DNA from: Ciceribacter thiooxidans
Lineage (GTDB): Bacteria; Pseudomonadota; Alphaproteobacteria; Rhizobiales; Rhizobiaceae
Assembly (NCBI RefSeq): GCF_014126615.1
Contig: NZ_CP059896.1
Span: forward strand, 2,986,501 to 3,050,500
Length of the DNA stretch: 64,000 bases
Direction: 5' to 3'
Shown: positions 35,311-43,852 of the stretch, piece by piece
Layout: each line of letters begins with the position of its first letter
How positions within the stretch are numbered: position 1 is the stretch's first letter
The notes under the pieces: model-generated
What the model was told of the DNA's origin: nothing
Database searches by the model: none
The model's input: the letters and a program-made list of their open reading frames with translations, nothing else
Translations under genes and position numbers: made by a program

Positions 35311-35931
35311 TCACAGTTTTTCGAGCATGGCAATAGGCATCGTCACCGGTGTCTCCCGCCCGAAGATGTTCACCGATACGACCACGTCGCCCTTTCCCTT
35401 GCTGTTCGGCGTGATCACTTCCGCATCGAACCCTGAGTATGCGAAGAGCTTGACGCGCACCTTGTCGCCGGCCTTCACCACGATCCCGCACTCCTGCTCC
35501 CAGTCATAGGCGCCGGCCTTGGCCATCGCCTGAAAACGCTGGACTTCCGAGGCACTTAGCCGCATCGGCTTCTCCGCTCCGCCGAGCACGCCGATCACGT
35601 TGTCGACCGCTTTGAAAGCCACCAAAACGGACGGGCTCGGGTCGCTCTGCACCAGCACGTAGCCGTAGATCACGGGCTGCAAAACGCCCGGAATGACCCT
35701 GTGCCGACGCCGCAGATCCGGCCCTTTCCGCTGCGGCACGAGCGAGGTTATCCCCAGGACTTCGAGCGCGTCCTGCACGACGAACTCGCGTCCGGTCATC
35801 ACCCGAAGCGCAAACCACGGCGAATCGGCGTGGATGATTCGCGATGCCGCCTCCAACATTTCGAGCCGCGCCTCCGCCTCCCGCTCGTCGAAGCTCGACC
35901 GAGCGCATGTTGCAATCGCCACGCCGTTCAT
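35311..35931 (-). CDS. Phage NusG/RfaH-like transcription elongation factor
   Basis: This 206-residue protein has a NusG N-terminal-like domain (about 30-130) opening with SPWFALRVMTGREFVVQDALE and including GVLQPVIYGYVLVQSDPS and VDNVIGVLGGAEKPMRLS. A C-terminal KOW-like region carries VKAGDKVRVKLFAYSGFDA. NusG-family factors bind RNA polymerase and suppress pausing or termination. It is the last early gene, directly before the late genes, so a late antiterminator role is likely. The ATG at 35931 starts five bases after the upstream stop; 35949 is an alternative. Confidence 0.75.
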   Translation of the reverse strand: MNGVAIATCARSSFDEREAEARLEMLEAASRIIHADSPWFALRVMTGREFVVQDALEVLGITSLVPQRKGPDLRRRHRVIPGVLQPVIYGYVLVQSDPSPSVLVAFKAVDNVIGVLGGAEKPMRLSASEVQRFQAMAKAGAYDWEQECGIVVKAGDKVRVKLFAYSGFDAEVITPNSKGKGDVVVSVNIFGRETPVTMPIAMLEKL

Positions 35932-35935
35932 CGCC

Positions 35936-37171
35936 CTATGCTGCATCATCGCTCGCTCCGTTCCTCGTGCCGTCCACTGCCGCCCTGAATTCCGCCATCG
36001 CGTCTTCCGGCTCTCCCGGCGGGAAGTAGAGCCATTCCGGCGATGGCTCCGGCAGCCATGGCCAGCCCATCCGCTCGTGCAGCGCCTTCCATCGCGCCGC
36101 CTCGTCGCTGTCGCGGTGCACCTTCACGAAGCTCTCCGCGATCCCCACGAGCGGCCCGTGCACCAGCATGCCGACCCGCCTTTCGGCCTTGTCGTGCATT
36201 TCCGTCACCTTCGGCCAGCCATAGCGTGCCCGGCGCTCACGCTCGATTTCCCGCGCCCGGTCGGCGTCCCGCATCTGCGTCTGTTGCCAGGTCGTCAGCG
36301 CCGGCCATCCCCGCTCCGCCATGGGCTGCAGAAGCTCGGCGAAGCGCCGCGCCATCCATGGCCGCGAGAACGGGTTGTGCAGCACGGGCGGCGCCACGGC
36401 CGAGGTCGGCACGTCCATCAGCAGCCACTTGCGCTCCCTGAGGTAGACCGATGGATAGACGAACGTGCCCTTGATCGCCTCGGTCGCCCTGATGAAGGCC
36501 GGCGTCCGCGCAATGCAGTCCTCCCGCTCGTCTGGCCGCATGGCCATCCATTCGCGCAGCGCCGCGTCCCGGCTCGTCCCGGCATAGTTCGGATAGGTCG
36601 GCCACCACTTGTCGAACTTGCGCACCGCCGCCTTGGGATTTTCTTCTCTTCCCTCGTTCGCGCTCGCGCCTTCTCTCTCCCGTTCTTCAGGAGGTGTTAA
36701 ACAGGAGGTATTTAACATAGGTGCCGACTCTGGACCGGCAGGGGGTGCCGACTCTGGACCGGCAGGGGGTGCCGGTATACCGGCAGGGGGTGCCTCCTCT
36801 TCCGCGTCGGAAATAGGACCACATTCCTCGTCCTCGTCGGCGCGATATGCATCGAAATCATAGCCGGCCGGCGGCGCCGTATCGTAGATCACGCGATACC
36901 AATGCGCGCTGTCGCGGCCGTTCTCGCTCACCACCTCGCGCCGCTCCACCGCGCCGATATCCACCAGCCGGTTGATCGAAGCCTGTACCGTGGAACGCGC
37001 GCAGCCGAGCTGCTTGGCAATCGTCACCTGGCTTCGCCGTGCCCATCCGTTCCGGCGGTTGGCGTTGCAGCCAAGTATGCAGAGCACCTGCAGATCCTTG
37101 CCCTTGAGGTCCGGGCAGGACACCACCCAACCGGGTATTACGGAAAGCCGCGGTATGCCAACGTTGCTCAT
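35936..37171 (-). CDS. Replication initiator-like protein with winged helix
   Basis: This 411-residue protein starts MSNVGIPRLSVIPGWVV and has a winged helix (about 10-85) with KDLQVLCILGCNANRRNGWA and AKQLGCARSTVQASINRLVD, as in phage replication initiators. A proline-rich linker coded by tandem repeats (36721-36795) follows, then a C-terminal region with KFDKWWPTYPNYAGTSRDAA. The C-terminal part resembles helicase-loader regions. It overlaps its upstream neighbour by ATGA. The phage has no DNA polymerase gene of its own here, so it likely recruits the host replisome. Confidence 0.75.
   Translation of the reverse strand: MSNVGIPRLSVIPGWVVSCPDLKGKDLQVLCILGCNANRRNGWARRSQVTIAKQLGCARSTVQASINRLVDIGAVERREVVSENGRDSAHWYRVIYDTAPPAGYDFDAYRADEDEECGPISDAEEEAPPAGIPAPPAGPESAPPAGPESAPMLNTSCLTPPEEREREGASANEGREENPKAAVRKFDKWWPTYPNYAGTSRDAALREWMAMRPDEREDCIARTPAFIRATEAIKGTFVYPSVYLRERKWLLMDVPTSAVAPPVLHNPFSRPWMARRFAELLQPMAERGWPALTTWQQTQMRDADRAREIERERRARYGWPKVTEMHDKAERRVGMLVHGPLVGIAESFVKVHRDSDEAARWKALHERMGWPWLPEPSPEWLYFPPGEPEDAMAEFRAAVDGTRNGASDDAA
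36689..36795 (-). repeat. Tandem repeats and AT-rich stretch inside the replication gene (possible origin)
   Basis: Two perfect 24-bp units (36721-36744 and 36745-36768) are followed by a 21-bp variant (36769-36789). Beside them is a more AT-rich direct repeat of AGGAGGTGTTAAACA type (36689-36718). Iterons plus an AT-rich patch inside an initiator gene is the lambda O arrangement. Confidence 0.5.
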
Positions 37172-37857
37172 TCCGCCGCCTCCAGTCGCATCGCGGCGAG
37201 TGCCGCGTCGCCCCATTGTTGCGCGGCAGCAGCCGCCATGCCGGGAAAGAACCGGCTGCGCTCGTGGCCGCGATCCGGACGGCGTGGCATCCGCCATACG
37301 CGGTTCCATGCCTTCCATTCGTCGCTTCCCTTTTCCGGCTCCGGCAGGCAGTCGGTCGCCTCGAGCGGCGGCAGGCCGCGCAGATACCACCCGGTTGCCT
37401 TGTATTCCGGATGGCCGAACATGTGCGGCTGCACGATCTGCGGCGCCGGCAGGTCCGCCGGCATCCGGTCGCGGGCGAGGTCGTGCATTTCCGGGTTTTC
37501 GATCGCGACGCGCGCGATCGGCGCCCGCCAGCAGGCGATGAAGAGCGCGACGCCCGCTTCGAATTCCGCCTGCATGTCCTCCCAGGTGCGCCCGCGTGGC
37601 AGCGCCTTCGGCGGCGTCATCTTGCCGGGACCGGAAAGCCAGCGCCGGCCGGACCGGCAAAGCCGCGTGCACGGCGGATGCACGACGACGAGCATATCCC
37701 ACCCGTCGCCAAGCACGTCGCGAACATCGCCGCGGATATGCCGGTTGCTGCCGTCCTCGGCCGGCAGGAGATCGCAGGACCATGCATCGAACCCGCGCGC
37801 GAGGAAGGCGTTGCGCACGACGCCGGAGAATTCGCAGCCGATGAGAACGCGAGGCAT
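37168..37857 (-). CDS. DNA cytosine methyltransferase-like protein
   Basis: This 229-residue protein starts MPRVLIGCEFSGVVRNAF, like motif I of C5 methyltransferases. It continues with FDAWSCDLLPAED, a VVHPPCTRLC segment (motif IV, with the catalytic PC) and a VAIENPEMHDL segment (motif VI-like ENP/ENV). The target-recognition region is very short. Proteins of this type are common in phages and are sometimes inactive. The start at 37857 overlaps the HD gene stop (TGATG). Confidence 0.7.
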   Translation of the reverse strand: MPRVLIGCEFSGVVRNAFLARGFDAWSCDLLPAEDGSNRHIRGDVRDVLGDGWDMLVVVHPPCTRLCRSGRRWLSGPGKMTPPKALPRGRTWEDMQAEFEAGVALFIACWRAPIARVAIENPEMHDLARDRMPADLPAPQIVQPHMFGHPEYKATGWYLRGLPPLEATDCLPEPEKGSDEWKAWNRVWRMPRRPDRGHERSRFFPGMAAAAAQQWGDAALAAMRLEAAE

Positions 37858-38417
37858 CACCATGTTCCTAGACTCCGCTCGACACGGACAGCGTCAAACT
37901 GGGCAAGGAACTCCTCTTCCGCCTGCTCCGGCGTCCAGAATTTCAGATCGATGCCGAGCGGTGGACCGGGCGTGTTATCCCACTGGAGAGGAACTAGGTT
38001 TTGCGCGATCTCATCGGCGAGGATCCGGTAATCCGCATCCTTCAGCACAGAGGGCATTTCGATGTAGAGATGAAACCGATTCGCGATCACCTCCATCAGG
38101 CGGTCTTCGACCTCGCGATAGTTCGCAAGCTCCGGTTTCAGCGGCCTCGGAATGTCGAGAATGTAGGCTTCGCTCGCATCGTGCAGCAGCGCCCACCGCG
38201 CGACCAATCTGCCGTGCTCCGCCTGCAGGTGCCGCGACAGGAGCACGCAATGTTCCGCCACGCTGTAGAACCGCACGCAGTGTCCGGCATAGCGGCACTG
38301 CATGGAAAGTGCATGCGCGATGTCGCGGATGTCCACCTCGTCATGGCGTGCGTCGAGCGGATAGAAGCGCTTCCCGGTATAGGTCTGTATCCAGCCGCCG
38401 ATTCTCGTGTCGTTCAT
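37857..38417 (-). CDS. HD-domain phosphohydrolase (YfbR-like)
   Basis: This 186-residue protein has the HD pattern: FYSVAEHCVLLSRHL with the first metal-binding His, then WALLHDASEAYILDIPRPLK with the HD pair, and a later KDADYRILADEI Asp. YfbR-like enzymes dephosphorylate deoxynucleotides and could adjust nucleotide pools for phage replication. The ATG overlaps the upstream stop (ATGA). Confidence 0.85.
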   Translation of the reverse strand: MNDTRIGGWIQTYTGKRFYPLDARHDEVDIRDIAHALSMQCRYAGHCVRFYSVAEHCVLLSRHLQAEHGRLVARWALLHDASEAYILDIPRPLKPELANYREVEDRLMEVIANRFHLYIEMPSVLKDADYRILADEIAQNLVPLQWDNTPGPPLGIDLKFWTPEQAEEEFLAQFDAVRVERSLGTW

Positions 38418-38698
38418 CGCCCGCTCCCCCGCTGCCATACGCCGCCATAGTCCGCGACGATCGCCCGCACCTCTTCCTCACCGCCGAGATAGACCGGCGG
38501 CTGCGACCGTCCGGAAAGGACCGAGAGAAAGAGGCGGCCCGTGCGCGCCACCTCCTCCCGCTCTTCCGCCGAAAGCTGCCAGCAGGAGACGGAGCAATTA
38601 CCGTTGGTGAATGTGTGCAGCTCGGAGACGGTCTCCTCCTGCCCGGCCGGTGCTTTCAACAGCATGTTGGCGCCCGCGAATGCCACTGCCTCCGCCAT
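38414..38698 (-). CDS. Hypothetical small phage protein
   Basis: This 94-residue protein (MAEAVAFAGANMLLKAPAG, later CWQLSAEEREEVARTGRLF and LGGEEEVRAIVADYGG) is a small cytosolic protein of unknown function. The ATG overlaps the sliding-clamp stop by one base (TGATG) and its stop overlaps the HD gene. It belongs to the early operon. Confidence 0.65.
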   Translation of the reverse strand: MAEAVAFAGANMLLKAPAGQEETVSELHTFTNGNCSVSCWQLSAEEREEVARTGRLFLSVLSGRSQPPVYLGGEEEVRAIVADYGGVWQRGSGR

Positions 38699-39819
38699 CA
38701 CGCCGCCGCCTTCTCTTCACCCGCCGCGCCGAGGAAACCGCGCGCCCTGTCGATCATGTCGTCGTGCATGCGCATCGGCATCAGCAGCAGGAGCCGATTT
38801 TCGTGTCCGGTCCGGAAGACAACCGGTGCAAACGGTTCGATCTGACTCATCGTCAGCGTGTCGCCGCGGACCATGCGCAAGGTCTCCCGCAGGTAGCGCG
38901 CGTTGAAGACCGCGGAGATCGGCGCACCTGCTGCCGCGTGGCGCTCATCTCCGGAAACCTCGTCAAAGCCTTTGGCCGAAAGCGCCACCGAACTGCCGTC
39001 GGAAACGACCGCGACCGGCATCACCATGTTTCGCGGAGATAGCGCCGTCAGCCGGTTCAGCGCGCCCGTGAGCGCCATGCGGTCAAATTCCGCTGCTGGC
39101 GCATCCTGCGGGATCACCCGGCGGACGTCCGGATAGGTCCCGTCGATCAGCTTGGCGACGAGCCGCATGCCGCCGGCCGCCGCCACGATGCGCAGCCCGG
39201 ATTCGGAGACGCCGAGGCTTGTCACTGGCGGCATTCCGGCGAGCAGCTTGGCCGCCTTGGTGAAGATGATCAGGTTCTTGAAATCATGCGCATTGACGCC
39301 CTCGCAGAGCGCCAGCCGGTGCCCGTCCGTCGCCACCACGGCGTGGCCGAACAGGCAGACTCCGTTCAGATAATAGCGCGTCTCTTCGCGGCTTGCGAAA
39401 GGCAGCACATAGCTGATCGCCTGGCGCAGAGCCTCGCCGTCTACGGTAATCTGCTCCCTTTTGTCGGGGAGTGAAATATGCGGAAAATCCTCCACCTTTG
39501 CGGTCGGCAGGCGATAGCGCCCCGCCCGCCCGGCAACCACCGCCGGCCCGCCATCCTCGTCTATGGTGATCGTCAGCGGCTCGTCGGCGGAGAGCACCGA
39601 GGTCAGCGCCAGCATCTCGCGGAAGGGCAGCAGCCCCTCGCCTTCGAAGGCGGTCGCCGGAAGCGAGACGGAAAATTCGCAATCGAGGTCCGTCGCCGTC
39701 AGGCTCCCGCCGGCGCATTTGACCATGTTGAGAACGGGGATTGTGAACCCCTTTTCCACGACCGGTTTCAGCGCCTTCAGCGCCGTTTTCAGCATGCCTG
39801 CATTCGTCTCGATTTTCAT
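38698..39819 (-). CDS. Phage sliding clamp 1 (DNA polymerase III beta-like)
   Basis: This 373-residue protein has the three-domain beta-clamp layout. Marks are MLKTALKALKPVVEKGFTIP near the start, LTATDLDCEFSVSLPA (domain 1), YYLNGVCLF followed by ATDGHRLALCEG (domain 2), FPDV-like GTYPDVRRVIP, and LLLLMPMRM near the C-terminus. It should ring DNA and tether host polymerase III. A 22-residue tail after MPMRM is unusual. It sits in the early leftward operon with replication genes; a second clamp lies at 49909. Confidence 0.92.
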   Translation of the reverse strand: MKIETNAGMLKTALKALKPVVEKGFTIPVLNMVKCAGGSLTATDLDCEFSVSLPATAFEGEGLLPFREMLALTSVLSADEPLTITIDEDGGPAVVAGRAGRYRLPTAKVEDFPHISLPDKREQITVDGEALRQAISYVLPFASREETRYYLNGVCLFGHAVVATDGHRLALCEGVNAHDFKNLIIFTKAAKLLAGMPPVTSLGVSESGLRIVAAAGGMRLVAKLIDGTYPDVRRVIPQDAPAAEFDRMALTGALNRLTALSPRNMVMPVAVVSDGSSVALSAKGFDEVSGDERHAAAGAPISAVFNARYLRETLRMVRGDTLTMSQIEPFAPVVFRTGHENRLLLLMPMRMHDDMIDRARGFLGAAGEEKAAA

Positions 39820-40136
39820 GCTGCGACTCCTTCGTCCTTGCCGCCCCGTTCCACGTGACGGCTGCTGAAACACGTTGATTCCGCTTGATCTTCCGGCGGC
39901 AGATAGAACCGCTCCACCGGCACGCCGAGCCAGCGGCAGAGCGCGATCACCTTTCCGGCGCTCACCATCTGCCCGCCCATGGCGCGGGAAAGGTCGGAAG
40001 CCGTCACGCCGATCTCGGCGCCGATGGCGCGGATGCCGCGCGTATCCGGTCCGCGCCGCGCCCTGAGTGCACGGGCGAAGGCCCGCCAGTCGTAATCGGC
40101 GCGCGCCGGGTCGCGCCCGTTCGGCAATCCGCTCAT
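39816..40136 (-). CDS. Small HTH protein
   Basis: This 106-residue protein has a helix-turn-helix of the XRE type (about 35-80, IRAIGAEIGVTASDLSRAMG then GKVIALCRWLGVPVERF). The stop overlaps the clamp ATG (ATGA). It is probably a phage transcriptional regulator or a DNA-binding accessory in the early operon. Confidence 0.7.
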   Translation of the reverse strand: MSGLPNGRDPARADYDWRAFARALRARRGPDTRGIRAIGAEIGVTASDLSRAMGGQMVSAGKVIALCRWLGVPVERFYLPPEDQAESTCFSSRHVERGGKDEGVAA

Positions 40137-40429
40137 CGGTATCCCTCCAGCATGATTTCCATGGAAACGAGGTCGAAGCCGAGCGCGAACCACAGCCGCT
40201 CGGCATGGGCGGCCATCACCGGCTGGCCGCCGGTCATCGCCTGTTGCAGCACCGCTTTCGATACATTGGCGCGCTTGGCGATCACCGCCTTTTCCGCCCG
40301 CTCGGCATTGCGCCGCGCGATATCCTCCGCCCGCCGCTCCGGCGGAAAACTCGCCGCCAGATTGCCGGCATGGCGCACCTGGGCGGTGAGGAAGAGGCGC
40401 AGTGCATCGGGGGAGAATTCTGGTTTCAT
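40133..40429 (-). CDS. Small HTH-like phage protein
   Basis: This 98-residue protein has an HTH-like core (about 45-70, KRANVSKAVLQQAMTGGQPV) after a helical N-terminus. It overlaps both neighbours by ATGA. It resembles small phage regulators near XRE proteins, but no exact family is recognised. Confidence 0.6.
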   Translation of the reverse strand: MKPEFSPDALRLFLTAQVRHAGNLAASFPPERRAEDIARRNAERAEKAVIAKRANVSKAVLQQAMTGGQPVMAAHAERLWFALGFDLVSMEIMLEGYR

Positions 40430-41010
40430 GGAGCACCCGCCTTCCGGCCTGCCTGCCAGCGGCGATGCCACCTCTCCGCTTCGCGCTTCTCGATCGCCCG
40501 GAGGTTGGCTTTCAGCCGGTTCAGTCGTCCTTCAGTGATCCGCTGAATCTCGCGTATCGTCTCCACGTCACGGCGGCAGGTCACGGAGTTGCGGATGACC
40601 GAGACGATCAGCTCCCAGCTCGGCGCCCTCTTTTCTGACAAAACAGGCGCCCGCTTGATGACCTTGAAGTCACTGCCATCAAACTCCATCAGACCCGCCC
40701 ACGTCGGGATATCCGACTTTTTCAGAAGGCCTGCCGGCGCTACGTAGAAGAACCGGTCGGAAACGGAGAGCGCCGCCCGCTGCTTCTCTTCCCTATCGCG
40801 ATTGAAGTCCTGCCGGCTTACCTTGATTTCGTAAGCGACAGCGCGGAATTGCTTCGATGCAGCGACTTCGAGCGTCCAGAAATCCACCCGGCGCGAATAG
40901 GTGCCCGGTCCGGTCTCTGCGAATAGTTCCATTTCGACAACGCAGATCTTTGCTGCATTGATCGTCATCAGCGCGTCGACAATGGCTCGTGCGGTGATCT
41001 TTTCGGTCAT
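40426..41010 (-). CDS. MmcB-like PD-(D/E)XK nuclease-fold protein
   Basis: This 194-residue protein has the MmcB-like core: VVEMELFAETGPG, then RRVDFWTLEVAAS and YEIKVSRQDFNRDREE. The acidic residue followed by E-x-K fits a PD-(D/E)XK nuclease active site. The C-terminal helix-rich part is phage specific. A DNA repair or end-processing role is likely. It overlaps its neighbours by ATGA. Confidence 0.75.
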   Translation of the reverse strand: MTEKITARAIVDALMTINAAKICVVEMELFAETGPGTYSRRVDFWTLEVAASKQFRAVAYEIKVSRQDFNRDREEKQRAALSVSDRFFYVAPAGLLKKSDIPTWAGLMEFDGSDFKVIKRAPVLSEKRAPSWELIVSVIRNSVTCRRDVETIREIQRITEGRLNRLKANLRAIEKREAERWHRRWQAGRKAGAP

Positions 41011-42431
41011 GGCGCTTCCTCACGCATGCCCGGCGCCCAGAACCGGCCTTGTTCGTCGGACGGGCCAAGAAACATCCCGCGTTCCACCAGCGCCGCGACC
41101 AGGGCGTCGCCCGTGCTCGGCCGGACGCCGAGCAGCCGGCGCAACTCGCCGGCCGTGATGAACTTCAGCCCCGTGGCATAGGCCACCGCCTCGTCCAGCC
41201 GATCCGCAACACGCTCCTCCACCGTCCGCCGCGGCGTCTCGCGGGCGAATTCCACGTCGACGACCGGGCCCATCACCACCGCCGGAGAAACATTGCCGCC
41301 CGCTCCCGGCAGCAGCGCCGGCGCATCGGCAAAGCGCGCCCAGTCCACCCGGATCACCCGCGTTTCCTCGCTGCCGTAGCTGCCGTCCCCGTTGCGCTCC
41401 CAGATGAACCAGCCGGTATTCATCTGGCTGGAGGCCTTCTTTCCCTCCCAGCCGTCGCGATGCATCATCGGCAGGCGGCGGGTGAAGACATAGACCCGGC
41501 TCGGCGGGTTCTCATCCATCACGTAGCAGCGGTCCGGATCATCGAATCCGGCGAAGAAATTGAGGTTGAGCAGCAGCGCCATCTTGCCCGGCCGGAAGGC
41601 TTTCAGCGCATGGGCGATATAGGCATTGGCAATGCCGTAGGGCGGATTGGTGACGATGTCCGCACCAACGCCCTCGCCCTCCGTCCGCAGGGTCAGGAAA
41701 TCGCCGACCCGCTGCAGCTCGCCAAATTGCGTCGCAATCCCGCGATCGACGAGATCGGAGATCCGCACATCATAGCCCGCCGCCTCGAGCGGCCTGAGAA
41801 TCGCTCCCTTGCCGACGCTCGGCTCCAGCACGGTCCCGGAAAAGCTTTCCAGCGCCAAGAGCGTGCGCATGGCCTCGACCGGCGTTTCGTAGAGGTCGTC
41901 ACCGCGTTCGTCCTTCGTCGCGGTCTTCGTGCCGATCGCGTGGCCGGCGGCGCGTTTCAGCCCCGCCCGGCTCGGCTCCAGTCCCTCGTCGAGGCGCGCT
42001 TCGACGACCCGCTCGATAAAGCCGGGCTCCGCCCGCTCGGCATTGCGGATGCTGCGGGCCTCGTGCAGGCGCCGCTTGTCGATCCCGACCTCTTCGAGCG
42101 TGAAACGGTCCTCGTCGTGGACCGTTTTCTGCCGGCCACCGCGCGAGAGCTTGCCGTTCACCTGCGCTTCGTCCACCGCGTCGGCCATCGCCACATAGCA
42201 GAGGCTTTCGATTTTGAGCGCGTCGGCCTGCATGCGCCGCGCCTTGTCGATCAGTTCGCGGCTCGCCTTCACCTTTTCGGCATAGGCGCCCGCCGCCTTG
42301 GCCTGCTCATAGGCCCCGGAGGAGAGCAGCAGCGCGGCCTCCACATCGCCGGCGGAAAGCGCCGTGCGCGCCCGCTCGATCGTGGCGACGAGTTCGGAGG
42401 AGTCGGCGGAGATCGGGGCGAGTGCGTTCAT
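41007..42431 (-). CDS. N6-adenine/N4-cytosine-type DNA methyltransferase with extra N- and C-terminal domains
   Basis: This 474-residue protein has a SAM-binding core (about 190-330): DLYETPVEAMRTLL, VLEPSVGKGAILRPL (motif I) and ADIVTNPPYGIANAY (motif IV, NPPY). The N-terminal 170 residues are helical and ParB/DUF3102-like, with QADALKIESLCYVAMADAVD. The C-terminal 60 residues look like a winged helix (FITAGELRRLLGVRPSTGDA). It may modify phage DNA against restriction. The start at 42431 overlaps the upstream stop (ATGA). Confidence 0.85.
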   Translation of the reverse strand: MNALAPISADSSELVATIERARTALSAGDVEAALLLSSGAYEQAKAAGAYAEKVKASRELIDKARRMQADALKIESLCYVAMADAVDEAQVNGKLSRGGRQKTVHDEDRFTLEEVGIDKRRLHEARSIRNAERAEPGFIERVVEARLDEGLEPSRAGLKRAAGHAIGTKTATKDERGDDLYETPVEAMRTLLALESFSGTVLEPSVGKGAILRPLEAAGYDVRISDLVDRGIATQFGELQRVGDFLTLRTEGEGVGADIVTNPPYGIANAYIAHALKAFRPGKMALLLNLNFFAGFDDPDRCYVMDENPPSRVYVFTRRLPMMHRDGWEGKKASSQMNTGWFIWERNGDGSYGSEETRVIRVDWARFADAPALLPGAGGNVSPAVVMGPVVDVEFARETPRRTVEERVADRLDEAVAYATGLKFITAGELRRLLGVRPSTGDALVAALVERGMFLGPSDEQGRFWAPGMREEAP

Positions 42432-42673
42432 CGGCGGCACTCCCGTGCCTTTTTCAGAAGCTCCCGCCGCGACACCTCAACCGCGCCAGCCGCTACGGCG
42501 CGCAGACGGTTTGCCTTGCAGAGGTCGTAATGAGGTGCCCCGGCCTTGTCCTGAAACCAGCGCCGGACGCCGAGGCGCATCGCCATCGCATGCAGCTCGT
42601 CGAGGCTGTCCGCCGTCATATGGCACATCACCATGCGGCCGAGCCGGTAGCGCGGCGCGTCGACATACACCAT
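42428..42673 (-). CDS. DUF4031 family protein
   Basis: This 81-residue protein starts MVYVDAPRYRLGRMVMCHM and has SLDELHAMAMRLGVRRWFQ and HYDLCKANRLRAV, the DUF4031 pattern. Function is unknown; the family is common in phages and actinobacteria. The ATG is coupled to the small upstream gene by TGATG. Confidence 0.85.
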   Translation of the reverse strand: MVYVDAPRYRLGRMVMCHMTADSLDELHAMAMRLGVRRWFQDKAGAPHYDLCKANRLRAVAAGAVEVSRRELLKKARECRR

Positions 42674-42858
42674 CACCGCCCCCATCCGCTGTCGTCGATC
42701 AGCGCGCAGACATCGCGCTCCGGCATGCCGAGATGCCGGGCGATCGCAAAGGTCGACCACTTTTCCGAAACGAAGAGGTGCAGCACGCGCTCTGTCTGCG
42801 CCTGCCGCACCAGAAGTTCCCGTCGTGTCTGATGCTCGGAGGCCGCGATCATCTGCAT
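42673..42858 (-). CDS. Small HTH-like protein
   Basis: This 61-residue protein has a single HTH-like motif (STFAIARHLGMPERDVCALI) after a helical N-terminus. It is joined to both neighbours by TGATG overlaps. Likely a minor DNA-binding protein of the early operon. Confidence 0.6.
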   Translation of the reverse strand: MQMIAASEHQTRRELLVRQAQTERVLHLFVSEKWSTFAIARHLGMPERDVCALIDDSGWGR

Positions 42859-43352
42859 CAGCCCTTGATCTGGCCGATGCGCTGCAGCGTGTCCTTGCGT
42901 GTCAGCTTTTCTGCCGCCGCGTCCTGCCGACGTGCGATATCCCGCGCGTCCCTGATGGATTCCCAGCGTCCTGGCTCCCACGCCCAGGAAGGAAGCGTGA
43001 CCTTGAGGCCCGAAGTCGTCATACGACGCTCCGGGTTCGGCCCCTTGAACTCCATTTGCGGCGTGGTTTCGGACGGTGGCAGCCGGAAGATGAAGCAATA
43101 TTTCAGCGCCGTCGGGCGGAATGCTCCGTTTTCCGTCGCCCTGATCAAGAGAATCCCGGCGTCGGCGCCATCGCCGAGCGCGATATCGAAGCGCTCTGCC
43201 TGACCGAAATGCTTGTGAAACTCGGTCGACGGAATGGAAATCTGGATACGCCAGTTCTTGTCGCCGCCGTTGCGTCCTCCGGTGCCGATGCAGGAGACTT
43301 TGAATTCCGACGTCTTGGCGCGGGCGACCGGGGAAAGAAGCGTGAAACCCAT
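42858..43352 (-). CDS. Hypothetical phage protein
   Basis: This 164-residue protein (MGFTLLSPVARAKTSEFKV, then WRIQISIPSTEFHKHFGQAE and ENGAFRPTALKYCFIFRL) looks like a folded cytosolic protein of mixed alpha/beta content. No family is recognised. It follows the CII-like gene by five bases and leads the early operon. Confidence 0.65.
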   Translation of the reverse strand: MGFTLLSPVARAKTSEFKVSCIGTGGRNGGDKNWRIQISIPSTEFHKHFGQAERFDIALGDGADAGILLIRATENGAFRPTALKYCFIFRLPPSETTPQMEFKGPNPERRMTTSGLKVTLPSWAWEPGRWESIRDARDIARRQDAAAEKLTRKDTLQRIGQIKG

Positions 43353-43356
43353 CGCC

Positions 43357-43848
43357 TCAATCCCCCTCGCCGACGATCTTCAAACCGCCGCGCTCTCCGC
43401 CGGCCGCCTTGACGACGGCGATGGAGTTGCGGAAATCGGAAAGCGAGCGTTCCGCCTCCGATGCGCCGCGGTCGATGATGTGCGCCTCGGTCGGGCTGAC
43501 GACGCCATCGGCATAGGCCGTGGCGACATCACCAGCGAGCGAGGCCATGCGCTGCATCAGGTCGGCATGGGCCGAGAGGATGCCGGCCTGCTTCGCCTTC
43601 TCGTCTTCCGGGTCGGTGATCCGGCGTCCGTTCGCCGCCGCCATCACGGCGGTGACGAAGGCCCGCCCGCAATCGGCCTCCAGCGCGACGACCGCCGGAA
43701 TCGGCATCACCGTCGGATCGTTGCGATCCTTCCAGCGCCCGACCGTGGTCTTGCCGTAGCCGCATTTCTCGGCGGCGCGCTCAATCCCGCAACATGCCTC
43801 GATCAGATCGAACTGCGCTGCCTTCAGGCGAAAAAGAAAAGCATCCAT
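43357..43848 (-). CDS. CII-like phage regulator
   Basis: This 163-residue protein has an N-terminal HTH (about 12-48) with LIEACCGIERAAEKCGYGKT and TVGRWKDRNDPTVMP. The pattern of Arg-Trp and N-D-P followed by Met-Pro is typical of CII/CP76-type phage regulators. It is the first gene of the leftward early operon, preceded by three palindromes at 43853-43918. It could control its own operon. The ribosome site lies in one of these palindromes. Confidence 0.78.
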   Translation of the reverse strand: MDAFLFRLKAAQFDLIEACCGIERAAEKCGYGKTTVGRWKDRNDPTVMPIPAVVALEADCGRAFVTAVMAAANGRRITDPEDEKAKQAGILSAHADLMQRMASLAGDVATAYADGVVSPTEAHIIDRGASEAERSLSDFRNSIAVVKAAGGERGGLKIVGEGD

Positions 43849-43852
43849 CGTC

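Noticed and set aside
36902..38845. 647-codon plus-strand frame
   Set aside because: Runs antisense across four well-coupled early genes; Ser/Arg/Pro-rich without any domain.
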